Below, piece by piece: positions 16,839-24,732 of a stretch of 64,000 nucleotides of DNA (the first letter of the stretch is position 1; the number at the start of each line of letters is the position of its first letter). A program made the translations under genes and the position numbers. Source of the stretch: Paludibacteraceae bacterium (GTDB lineage Bacteria; Bacteroidota; Bacteroidia; Bacteroidales; Paludibacteraceae); the NCBI GenBank assembly GCA_905233375.1, contig CAJOEJ010000024.1, forward strand, positions 30,583 to 94,582. The letters are read 5' to 3'. The notes below the pieces were generated by a model that was not told the DNA's origin, made no database searches, and saw only the letters and a program-made list of their open reading frames with translations.

Positions 16839-19022
16839 ATGAAAATTACACATGAGGATTTAATTAAGGCATTGCAGGAGTATTTCGGTTTTAACCTGTT
16901 CAAGGGGAACCAGGAAGCGATCATCCAGAATGTGATCGACGGCAAGGACACCTTTGTTCTGATGCCGACAGGCGGCGGTAAGAGCTTGTGCTACCAGTTG
17001 CCGTCTCTGGTGATGGACGGTGTCGCCATCGTCATCTCTCCGCTGATCGCCCTGATGAAAAACCAGGTCGATGCAATGCGTAATTACTCGGAGGAGGAGG
17101 GTGTAGCGCACTTTATCAACTCGAGTCTGAGCAGAGGAGAGATCAACGCGGTCAAGGAAGACGTGTTAGCCGGCAAGACCAAACTGCTGTACCTGGCGCC
17201 GGAGAGTTTGAACAAAGGGGAGAACGTGGACTTTCTCAAGGGCGTGAAGATTTCCTTCTATGCGGTGGATGAAGCGCATTGTATCTCGGAGTGGGGACAC
17301 GATTTCCGTCCGGAGTACAGCCAGATACGCAGTATGGTTCAGCGAATCGGCAAAGCGCCTATCATCGCTCTGACCGCGACGGCGACACCCAAAGTGCAGA
17401 AAGATATCCAGAAGAACCTCGGCATGCCGGACGCGACGGTTTTCAAGAGCAGTTTCAACCGTCCGAACCTGTATTACGAAGTACGTCCGAAGACGGAAGA
17501 GGTAGATAAGGACCTGGTGCGTTTCATCCGCAGCATGGAGGGCAAGAGCGGTATCGTCTATTGCCTTGCCCGCAAGGAGGTGGAGGACCTGGCGCAGGTA
17601 TTGCAGGTAAACGGTATCTCCGCCAAACCGTACCACGCAGGTCTGGACGCTCCCACGCGCAGCGCACACCAGGATGCATTCCTCATGGAGGAGTGCCAGG
17701 TCATCGTGGCGACGATCGCTTTCGGAATGGGTATCGACAAACCGGATGTGCGATTTGTGGTACACTACGACATCCCGAAGAGCCTCGAAGGCTACTATCA
17801 GGAGACAGGACGCGCGGGTCGTGACGGCGGAGAGGGATACTGTCTCTGTTTCTATTCCCCGGAAGACATCGAGCGTCTCCGCCGCTTCCAGAAAGACAAG
17901 ACGCCCAAAGAAATAGGCATCGGGAACCAGTTGCTGTTCGAGACCCAGAGCTACGCGGAGAGTACCATCTGCCGCCGGAAGCTCCTGCTGCACTATTTCG
18001 GCGAGGAGTACAACGAGGAGAAATGCGGTAACTGCGACAACTGCCGCAAGACCTACAAGAAAGTGGATGCAAGCGAGTTGCTGCAACTGACGCTTGAGAC
18101 GATCCAGCAGATCAACGAGAAGCACAAAGCGGAGCATGTGGTGGATATTCTGCACGGCAACACGACCGCGGAGGTCATGAGTTACCATCACGACGAGTTA
18201 GAGAGTTTCGGTTCGGCGAGCGACGAAGAAGAGAGCACCTTGCACGCCATCATCCGTCAGGCGCTGTTGGTGGGTATGATCACCAAAGATGTCGATTCGT
18301 ACGGCGACCTGAAACTGACCAAGGACGGCAGGAAATTTATCCGCAAGCCGGGCAAGTTCGAGGTGCCCATTGAGGTTCAGAACGACGAAGATGACATCAT
18401 GGAGGGAATGGGTGCGACCTGCGCAGCCGCGGATGAAGTGCTGTTCTCCATCCTCAAAGATATCCGCCGCAAGACGGCAAAGAAGAACGACGTACCGCCG
18501 TTCGTGATCTTCCAGGACCCGAGCCTCGAAGCGATGGCGACGACCTACCCCATCACGATGGAGGAACTGCTGACGATCCCGGGTGTGGGCGTGGCAAAAG
18601 CCAAACGGTACGGCGAGGAGTTCCTGCGCGTTATAAAGGAATACGTAGATGAGAACGAGATCATCCGTCCGGAAGACCTGCGTATCCGCACCGTAGCCAA
18701 GAAATCAACCCGCAAGAAACAGATCATCCAGGCGATCGACCGGCGTGTCGATCTGGACGACCTCGCGGAGAGCAACGGCATGTCGATGGAGGAGATGATG
18801 GACGAGCTGGAGGCGATCGTGTTCAGCGGAACCAAAATCAATATCAACTACTTCATCAAAGAGGTGGTCGATCCGGACGAAGAGGCGGATATATACGAGT
18901 ACTTCAAGAACGCCGACGACGACAGTATCAAGAAAGCGATGGAGGAACTCGGAGAGGACTACTACGACGAGATGCACGTTCGTCTCGTGCGGTTGAAATT
19001 CCATTGCGACCTCGGGAATTGA
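16839..19022 (+). CDS. recQ: ATP-dependent DNA helicase RecQ
   Basis: RecQ is a 3'-5' DNA helicase for recombination and repair. The 727 residues show Walker A MPTGGGKS (about 42-49), DEAHCISEWGHDFRP (about 143-157), TATATPKVQKDI, the motif VI block QETGRAGRDGG, the zinc cluster CRRKLLLHYFGE...CGNCDNC (about 377-404), a winged-helix RQC domain and an HRDC domain (VIFQDPSLEAMATTYPITMEELLTIPGVG, about 555-583), then an acidic C-terminal extension. It is longer than the E. coli protein, as is usual in Bacteroidota. Its stop TGA falls in the first unit of an ATTGACG repeat that fills the gap to rimO. Confidence 0.97.
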   Translation: MKITHEDLIKALQEYFGFNLFKGNQEAIIQNVIDGKDTFVLMPTGGGKSLCYQLPSLVMDGVAIVISPLIALMKNQVDAMRNYSEEEGVAHFINSSLSRGEINAVKEDVLAGKTKLLYLAPESLNKGENVDFLKGVKISFYAVDEAHCISEWGHDFRPEYSQIRSMVQRIGKAPIIALTATATPKVQKDIQKNLGMPDATVFKSSFNRPNLYYEVRPKTEEVDKDLVRFIRSMEGKSGIVYCLARKEVEDLAQVLQVNGISAKPYHAGLDAPTRSAHQDAFLMEECQVIVATIAFGMGIDKPDVRFVVHYDIPKSLEGYYQETGRAGRDGGEGYCLCFYSPEDIERLRRFQKDKTPKEIGIGNQLLFETQSYAESTICRRKLLLHYFGEEYNEEKCGNCDNCRKTYKKVDASELLQLTLETIQQINEKHKAEHVVDILHGNTTAEVMSYHHDELESFGSASDEEESTLHAIIRQALLVGMITKDVDSYGDLKLTKDGRKFIRKPGKFEVPIEVQNDEDDIMEGMGATCAAADEVLFSILKDIRRKTAKKNDVPPFVIFQDPSLEAMATTYPITMEELLTIPGVGVAKAKRYGEEFLRVIKEYVDENEIIRPEDLRIRTVAKKSTRKKQIIQAIDRRVDLDDLAESNGMSMEEMMDELEAIVFSGTKININYFIKEVVDPDEEADIYEYFKNADDDSIKKAMEELGEDYYDEMHVRLVRLKFHCDLGN

Positions 19023-19078
19023 CGATTGGACAATTGACGATTGGACGATTGATTGACGATTGAAATAATTGTACGATT
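19017..19078. repeat. ATTGACG/ATTGGACA repeat filling the recQ-rimO gap
   Basis: GGAATTGACGATTGGACA, ATTGACGATTGGACGATTG, ATTGACGATTG...: 7- and 8-mer units. The first contains the recQ stop codon (AATTGA) and the last abuts the GTG start of rimO. Confidence 0.9.
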
Positions 19079-20431
19079 GTGCAGAAAGGAGTAATTGATT
19101 TTATAACGCTCGGGTGTTCGAAGAACCTGGTGGATGCCGAGCGGGTGATGGCGCAGTTGGAGGCGGCAGGATGGCGTTGTGTACACGATCCCGAGGAGCC
19201 TAAAGGCGAAGTATGCGTCATCAACACCTGCGGTTTCATCGGAGACGCCAAAGAGGAGAGTATCAACATGATCCTCGAGATGGCGGAACGGAAGAAAAAA
19301 AAGCAGTTGCGCCAGCTTATCGTCATGGGCTGCCTGAGCGAACGATACCGCGCCGAATTAGAAGAGGAACTGCCGGAGGTCGATGCCTATTACGGGAAGT
19401 TTGACTTTGAGGGGATGGTAGAGCGGCTGAAGAAGCCTACCCCAACCCTCCCTAAAGGGAAGGAGATATGCAAAGCCTATGAACGACATTTGACTACCCC
19501 GTCCCATTATGCCTATCTGAAGATCAGCGAAGGCTGCAACCGGATGTGTTCGTACTGCGCGATACCGCTCATCACAGGACGGCATACCAGCCACCCCATG
19601 GAGGAGATACTGGATGAGGTACGATGGTTAGTGGGGCAAGGCGTCAAAGAGATCAACGTCATCGCGCAGGATCTGAGCAGCTACGGACTCGATTTGAATG
19701 TACAAAGAGACAATGTACCATGTACAAAGGTACACTTGCTTCCTGAGCTCATTGACAAGATGGCGCAGACAGAAGGCGTGGAGTGGATACGGTTACACTA
19801 TGCCTACCCGACGGATTTTCCGGAGGAGCTGTTGGACGTCATGGCAAAGCACCCGAACGTGTGCAAGTACCTGGATATCGCGCTCCAACACTGTACGGAC
19901 CACATGCTGCGCCTGATGAGACGGCATATCACCCAGGCGGAACAGGATGCGCTGATACGGAAAATACGTGAACGCGTGCCGGGAATATGTATCCGGACGA
20001 CCCTGCTCGTCGGACACCCTGGCGAGACGGAAGAGGATTTTGAGGCGCTGAAAGCGTGGGTGAAAACGATGCGGTTCGACCGGATGGGCTGTTTTGCCTA
20101 TTCGGACGAAGAAGGGACCTATGCCAACAAGCACTATACGGATGATGTGCCGCAAGAGGTCAAAGCGGCGCGGGCGGAAGAACTCATGGCGATCCAGCAG
20201 GAGATAAGTGCCGAACTGATGGCGCAGAAGACAGGTACCATCCAGCGTGTCATCATCGACCGGAAGGAAGGGGACTACTGGATCGGACGCACCCAGTACG
20301 ACAGCCCGGAGGTGGATTGCGAAGTCTTAATGGATGTACAAAGTACAAAGGACAATGTACAAGCAGGAGATTTTGTGGATGTAAAAATAACGAAAGCGGA
20401 AGAATTTGATTTATACGGAATAGTATGCTAA
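19079..20431 (+). CDS. rimO: Ribosomal protein S12 methylthiotransferase RimO
   Basis: RimO is a radical-SAM enzyme with two 4Fe-4S clusters that adds a methylthio group to an aspartate of ribosomal protein S12. The 450-residue protein has the MTTase N-terminus (ITLGCSKNLVDAE, INTCGF, MGCLSERY), the radical-SAM motif CNRMCSYC (about 152-159), LHYAYP and a TRAM domain at the end. Start is GTG 19079, giving a family-like QKGVIDFITLGCSKN. Three insertions are unusual for the family and coincide with dispersed repeats: PTPTLPKGKEI (about 121-131), NVQRDNVPCTKVH (about 207-219) and DVQSTKDNVQ (about 419-428). All keep the frame. Confidence 0.95.
   Translation: MQKGVIDFITLGCSKNLVDAERVMAQLEAAGWRCVHDPEEPKGEVCVINTCGFIGDAKEESINMILEMAERKKKKQLRQLIVMGCLSERYRAELEEELPEVDAYYGKFDFEGMVERLKKPTPTLPKGKEICKAYERHLTTPSHYAYLKISEGCNRMCSYCAIPLITGRHTSHPMEEILDEVRWLVGQGVKEINVIAQDLSSYGLDLNVQRDNVPCTKVHLLPELIDKMAQTEGVEWIRLHYAYPTDFPEELLDVMAKHPNVCKYLDIALQHCTDHMLRLMRRHITQAEQDALIRKIRERVPGICIRTTLLVGHPGETEEDFEALKAWVKTMRFDRMGCFAYSDEEGTYANKHYTDDVPQEVKAARAEELMAIQQEISAELMAQKTGTIQRVIIDRKEGDYWIGRTQYDSPEVDCEVLMDVQSTKDNVQAGDFVDVKITKAEEFDLYGIVC
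19437..19471. repeat. CCCCAACCCTCCC/GGGAAGG palindromic mini-repeat inside rimO
   Basis: CCTACCCCAACCCTCCCT, then AAAGGGAAGGAG, a truncated relative of the elements at 13671, 47168 and 54876. It is in frame between the MTTase and radical-SAM domains. Confidence 0.7.
19698..19736. repeat. TGTACAAAG-family repeat inside rimO (first)
   Basis: ATGTACAAAGAGACAATGTAC, CATGTACAAAGGTACA: same family as the four-copy 39-bp array at 20997. It encodes NVQRDNVPCTKVH within the radical-SAM domain. Confidence 0.85.
20334..20362. repeat. TGTACAAAG-family repeat inside rimO (second)
   Basis: ATGTACAAAGTACAAAG, GACAATGTACAAG, in frame in the TRAM region, encoding DVQSTKDNVQ. Confidence 0.85.
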
Positions 20432-20703
20432 CCAAGGAATTCACAGGCTTGATTTCGGGTGCATCGGGATTAAGCAAAAAAGAGACAGAACATCTGCTCA
20501 GTACGATGAATGCGATTATACGTGAGAACCTGATGACAGGTAACACGATTCAGTTGCAAGGTATCGGTACGCTCGAGGTCAAAGAGCGCAGCGAGCGTAC
20601 GATTGTTCACCCGCGAACGGGCGAACGGAGCGTTGTTCCGGCAAAGAACCAAGTGGTGTTCAAGCCTGTAGCGGCATTAAAAGATACCCTTAAAAAGATT
20701 TGA
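20425..20703 (+). CDS. HU/IHF-family DNA-binding protein
   Basis: A 92-residue protein with the HU fold pattern: N-terminal helices (GLSKKETEHLLSTMNAIIRENL), QLQGIGTLEVKERSERTIVHPRTGE and the C-terminal helix PVAALKDTLKKI. HU proteins bend and compact DNA in the cytoplasm. Its ATG overlaps the last 7 bp of rimO and its stop is 2 bp before the next HU-type gene, so the three are probably translated together. It is not a typical major HU, since the GIG/beta-arm region is diverged. The specific role is unknown. Confidence 0.9.
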   Translation: MLTKEFTGLISGASGLSKKETEHLLSTMNAIIRENLMTGNTIQLQGIGTLEVKERSERTIVHPRTGERSVVPAKNQVVFKPVAALKDTLKKI

Positions 20704-20705
20704 TC

Positions 20706-21929
20706 ATGGCAGAGAACAAGTTGAGTTGGAGCGAGTTACGCCGCCTGTTGGCGAAGCGTGCAGGAGTCAGCGAGAAGACCGCCGGTACGTTCCTGAACGC
20801 TTATGTCATGCAGCTGATGGAGGCGTTAAAGCAGGACAAGCAAGTGAAAATCAACGGCTTGGGTACCTTCAAGTTACAATCGGTCGCGCCGCGTAAGAGT
20901 GTGAACGTCAAAACAGGCGAGGAGATACTTATTGAAGGCTATAACAAAGTGGTCTTTGCGCCGGAGGCGGGTATCAAGGAGATGGTGGAGAAAAGTAATG
21001 TACAAAGGGACAATGTACAAGGTACAAAGGCGACTAATGTACAAAGGGACAATGTACAAAGTACAAAGGCGATTAATGTACAAAGGGACAATGTACAAGG
21101 TACAAAGGCGACTAATGTACAAAGGGACAATGTACAAAGTACAAAGGAGGATAACGTGCCAGGCGAGACGACAGACCCCATCAAGAAACTCGGAGAACAG
21201 GCGGTAGAGATCATCGGTATTCTGGCAGAGATCGACCAGATGGACAAGGAGCCGGAGCCCGAGCCGGAAGCCGTTGAACAGGAAACAGAACCGGAAATAA
21301 CCGAACAGGAAATAACCGAACCGGAGCCTGAACCCGAAATAACCGAACCGAAGCCTGAACCCGTTGTTGTGGAAGAACCGGAGCCCGAACCCGAGCCGGT
21401 TGAACCGGAAGAACCAAAAGAGCCGGAAGAGCCCAAGGAACCGAAGAAATATCATTTCTTACGAGACACGCTCATTTGTGTGGTCATTCTGCTGATGTTA
21501 CTGCTGTGCGGATACTTCTTCCTGCGCAGCCAGATAGGCAAATGGATCGATTCACTCGTGGAGCCGGAACCGCAAACAACGGAAATCGTCGTGACCACCG
21601 ACACGATTGTTGCCACCACAGCGGAAGAGCCGGAAGAGATACCCGTTGTCGAAGAGGCGGAACCGTACAGCGAGTTGAAAACCATAGAGTATATCACGCC
21701 GGGAAGCCGCTTGACGTGGATCGCCAAGAAGCACTATGGAAGCAAGATCTACTGGCCGTACCTGTACGATGCCAACAAAGCGGAGATTCCCAACCCGAGC
21801 CGTATTCCGGTCGGGACACCGGTGAAAGTACCCGTACTGACGGCGGACCAGTTGGATACGATAGGAACAGAGAACCGCGCACGGTTGGACAAACTGCGCA
21901 TCGAGGCGGAGGAAGCGTGCAGGAAATAG
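20706..21929 (+). CDS. HU-TM-LysM fusion: possible DNA-to-cell-wall tether
   Basis: From ATG 20706 the protein has about 407 residues: an HU domain (about 1-95, with VKINGLGTFKLQSVAPRKSVNVKTGE), four copies of a 13-residue unit NVQRDNVQGTKAT (about 97-149), a long Pro/Glu-rich segment (about 180-248), one membrane helix (LICVVILLMLLLCGYFFL, about 255-272) and a LysM-like domain (ITPGSRLTWIAKKHYGSK...NPSRIPVGTPVKVP, about 328-375). The basic KKYHFLRD before the helix predicts HU inside and LysM in the periplasm, where LysM binds peptidoglycan. A TTG six bases upstream is a poor alternative start. The stop lies in a TTGAAAG repeat. Confidence 0.9.
   Translation: MAENKLSWSELRRLLAKRAGVSEKTAGTFLNAYVMQLMEALKQDKQVKINGLGTFKLQSVAPRKSVNVKTGEEILIEGYNKVVFAPEAGIKEMVEKSNVQRDNVQGTKATNVQRDNVQSTKAINVQRDNVQGTKATNVQRDNVQSTKEDNVPGETTDPIKKLGEQAVEIIGILAEIDQMDKEPEPEPEAVEQETEPEITEQEITEPEPEPEITEPKPEPVVVEEPEPEPEPVEPEEPKEPEEPKEPKKYHFLRDTLICVVILLMLLLCGYFFLRSQIGKWIDSLVEPEPQTTEIVVTTDTIVATTAEEPEEIPVVEEAEPYSELKTIEYITPGSRLTWIAKKHYGSKIYWPYLYDANKAEIPNPSRIPVGTPVKVPVLTADQLDTIGTENRARLDKLRIEAEEACRK
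20997..21152. repeat. Four tandem 39-bp units in the HU-LysM gene
   Basis: Copies at 20997-21035, 21036-21074, 21075-21113 and 21114-21152. Each is AATGTACAAAGGGACAATG followed by TACAARGTACAAAGGCGAYT. They alternate A/B/A/B (GGTAC...GACT versus AGTAC...GATT), which suggests that a 78-bp pair was duplicated. The unit length is a multiple of three, so the frame is kept. Confidence 0.97.
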
Positions 21930-21966
21930 TTGAAAGTTGATAGTTGAAAGTTGAAAGAGGTTGAAA
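21926..21966. repeat. TTGAAAG repeat filling the HU-LysM/uvrA gap
   Basis: TAGTTGAAAGTTGATAG, TTGAAAGTTGAAAGAGG, TTGAAAGG: the first unit holds the stop of the HU-LysM gene and the last TTG is the apparent uvrA start codon. Confidence 0.9.
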
Positions 21967-24732
21967 GGTGATTTTATTCACATAGAGGGCGCAAAGACCC
22001 ACAACTTGAAAAATGTGACGGTGGATATCCCGCGCAACAAGTTAGTGGTCATAACGGGTGTGAGCGGTAGCGGCAAGAGTTCGTTAGCGTTTGATACGCT
22101 GTACGCGGAAGGTCAGCGACGCTACGTCGAGAGCCTGAGTGCCTATGCACGGCAGTTCATGGGACGAATGCAGAAACCCGAGGTCGAGAAGATCGAAGGT
22201 ATTCCTCCTGCTGTCGCCATCCAGCAGAAAGTGACCAGCCGCAATCCGCGTTCGACCGTGGGTACGGTCACCGAGATATACGACTACCTCAAATTACTAT
22301 ACGCGCGTGTGGGCAAGACGTACTCGCCCGTGAGCGGAATGGAAGTACGCAGGCACACTATACGCGATGTCGTGCAGTACATGGAGAGCCAGCCGGACGG
22401 GGCACGTCTGTACCTGCTCAGCCCGATCATCGTGCCGGAAGGCCGTACCTTGCAGGAGCAGCTGGCATTGTGGCAGAGCCAGGGTTTCAGCCGCTTGCTC
22501 ATTGACGGCGATGCCGTAAGGCTGGATAACGAGACATGGCAGAAAGCGGAAGGACACGATGCTTTCCTTTTAGTGGACCGTATCATCGTGGATCATGAGC
22601 CCGCCACAAGCAACCGCTTTGCCGACAGTGTCCAGACGACGTTCTTTGAGGGGCAAGGCGAATGCCAAGTAAATGTACAAAGTGACAATGTACAAGGCAC
22701 CAAGGAGCGGATACGATGCACGAAAGTATTCTCGGAGCGGTTTGAGGCGGATGGAATCCAGTTCATCGAACCGAGTGAGCACTTGTTCGATTTCAACAAC
22801 CCCATCGGTGCTTGTCCCGAGTGCAAGGGTATAGGTGTCGTAATGGGTATTGATGCAGACCTGGTCGTGCCCGACAAGTCCAAGTCCATTTACGAAGAAG
22901 CGATCGTGTGCTGGCAAAGCGACCAGATGCACTCGTGGCTGGACGCGCTGATACAGAATGCCGCCAAGTTCAATTTCCCGATTCACACCCCTTTCTATGC
23001 CTTGAGCCCGGAGCAGAAACATCTTATATGGACCGGCAACGAGTGGTTCAGGGGGTTGAACGATTTCTTCCATGAGCTGGAGGAGAAGCAATACAACAAG
23101 ATCCAATACCGCGTCATGTTAGCGCGGTTCAAGGGACGCACGACCTGCCCCAAATGCCACGGGTTACACCTGCGCCCCGAAGCGGAATACGTGCTCGTGA
23201 ACGGTAAAAGTATCCAGCAGTTATGCACGATGCCCTTGTCGGAGTTGCAGGAGTGGTTCGCGCATATCGAGTTGACAGAGACGGAACAGAAGACGGCGGA
23301 GATGCTGTTAGCGGAGATCAACAGCCGCTTGCAGTTCATGCAGGATGTGGGCTTGAGTTACCTGACCCTGAACCGTCAGAGCAACACCCTTTCCGGCGGT
23401 GAGAGTCAGCGTATCAACCTTGCCAAGTCGCTGGGAAGCAGCCTCGTTGGTTCGTTGTACGTATTGGACGAGCCGTCCATCGGCCTTCATCCCCGCGATA
23501 CGGAGCGGCTCATCCGCGTGCTGCGGGAGTTGCGCGACTTGGGCAATACGATCGTGGTGGTGGAGCATGACGAAGACATTATCGCCGCAGCGGATCATAT
23601 CATCGAGATAGGTCCCGCCGCGGGACGTCACGGCGGAGAAGTGGTCTATGAAGGCAAACCGCGTCCGGAGCTGTTCCGGTTTGACATCCCTTCCTACCGC
23701 CGGCACTGGAACAACTACATCGAGGTCGAAGGAGCGTGCGAGAACAACCTCAAGAACCTGACGGTTCGTTTCCCGCTGCACGTGATGACGGTCGTGACGG
23801 GTGTCAGCGGTAGCGGCAAGTCGAGTCTGGTGAGCAAAGTGCTCTACCCTGCCCTCAAGAAGCATTACGGAGGTACGTTCGCCGAACACACAGGCGATTT
23901 CGGACACCTGCACGGCAGTATGCACCTCATGCGCAATATCGAGTTCGTGGACCAGAATCCGCTGAGCCGCTCGAGCCGAAGTAACCCCGTGACCTACCTC
24001 AAAGCGTACGACGAGATACGCAGGCTGTTTGCCGAACAGGCGCTGTCGAAGCAGTTGGGTTTCACTCCGGCGCATTTCAGTTTCAATACGCCGGGCGGAC
24101 GATGCGAGACCTGTCAGGGCGAAGGAACGATCACGATAGAGATGCAGTTCATGGCGGACCTGATCCTGGAATGCGAGCAATGCCACGGCAAGCGCTTCAA
24201 ACAGGATGTACTAGACGTACACTACCGCGGCAAGTCCATTTACGACATTCTCTGCATGACGGTGAACCAGGCGGTGGAGTTCTTTAGCGAAGATCCCGAA
24301 TGCAGCAAGATCGTGAAACGGCTCAAACCGCTACAGGATGTCGGTATAGGCTATGTCCAGTTGGGTCAGAGCAGCAGTACCCTGTCGGGCGGAGAGAGCC
24401 AGCGCGTCAAGCTGGCGTCCTATCTGTCGCAAGAGGAGACCAACCCGACGATATTTGTTTTTGACGAACCGACGACGGGCTTGCATCACAAGGATATCGA
24501 AGTGCTGCTCAAAGCGCTGAACCGGCTCATCAGCAAAGGGCACACGGTCATCATCATCGAGCACAATCCGGCGGTTATACTGGCTGCCGACCATGTGATC
24601 GATCTGGGTCGCGAAGGCGGCAAAGAAGGAGGAAACATAGTTTGCGAAGGCACCCCGGAACAGGTAGCGCAATGTCCTGACAGCTACACGGGAAGATACC
24701 TCGCACAGATTATAGCAAACAAACATGAATAG
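21961..24732 (+). CDS. uvrA: Excinuclease ABC subunit UvrA
   Basis: UvrA is the damage-recognition ATPase of nucleotide excision repair. The 923 residues have two ABC modules: Walker A GVSGSGKSSLAFDTLYAEGQ (about 34) and GVSGSGKSS (about 616), two signatures (SGGESQR), and zinc fingers CPECKGIG and CETCQGEG...CEQCHGK. The only sensible start is TTG 21961, giving MKGDFIHIEGAKTHNLKN; that codon is itself the end of a TTGAAAG repeat. An extra segment at about 236-253 (VNVQSDNVQGTKERIRCTK) between family-conserved blocks is encoded by a TGTACAAAG-family repeat. It overlaps the next gene by 8 bp. Confidence 0.97.
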   Translation: MKGDFIHIEGAKTHNLKNVTVDIPRNKLVVITGVSGSGKSSLAFDTLYAEGQRRYVESLSAYARQFMGRMQKPEVEKIEGIPPAVAIQQKVTSRNPRSTVGTVTEIYDYLKLLYARVGKTYSPVSGMEVRRHTIRDVVQYMESQPDGARLYLLSPIIVPEGRTLQEQLALWQSQGFSRLLIDGDAVRLDNETWQKAEGHDAFLLVDRIIVDHEPATSNRFADSVQTTFFEGQGECQVNVQSDNVQGTKERIRCTKVFSERFEADGIQFIEPSEHLFDFNNPIGACPECKGIGVVMGIDADLVVPDKSKSIYEEAIVCWQSDQMHSWLDALIQNAAKFNFPIHTPFYALSPEQKHLIWTGNEWFRGLNDFFHELEEKQYNKIQYRVMLARFKGRTTCPKCHGLHLRPEAEYVLVNGKSIQQLCTMPLSELQEWFAHIELTETEQKTAEMLLAEINSRLQFMQDVGLSYLTLNRQSNTLSGGESQRINLAKSLGSSLVGSLYVLDEPSIGLHPRDTERLIRVLRELRDLGNTIVVVEHDEDIIAAADHIIEIGPAAGRHGGEVVYEGKPRPELFRFDIPSYRRHWNNYIEVEGACENNLKNLTVRFPLHVMTVVTGVSGSGKSSLVSKVLYPALKKHYGGTFAEHTGDFGHLHGSMHLMRNIEFVDQNPLSRSSRSNPVTYLKAYDEIRRLFAEQALSKQLGFTPAHFSFNTPGGRCETCQGEGTITIEMQFMADLILECEQCHGKRFKQDVLDVHYRGKSIYDILCMTVNQAVEFFSEDPECSKIVKRLKPLQDVGIGYVQLGQSSSTLSGGESQRVKLASYLSQEETNPTIFVFDEPTTGLHHKDIEVLLKALNRLISKGHTVIIIEHNPAVILAADHVIDLGREGGKEGGNIVCEGTPEQVAQCPDSYTGRYLAQIIANKHE
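22672..22704. repeat. TGTACAAAG-family repeat inside uvrA
   Basis: AATGTACAAAGTGACAATG followed by TACAAGGCACCAAGG, in frame, just before the conserved FSERFEADGIQFIEPSE block. Confidence 0.88.

Noticed and set aside
20997..21152. Possible CRISPR array
   Set aside because: The four units are directly adjacent with no spacers, lie in frame in a coding sequence, and no cas genes are present.
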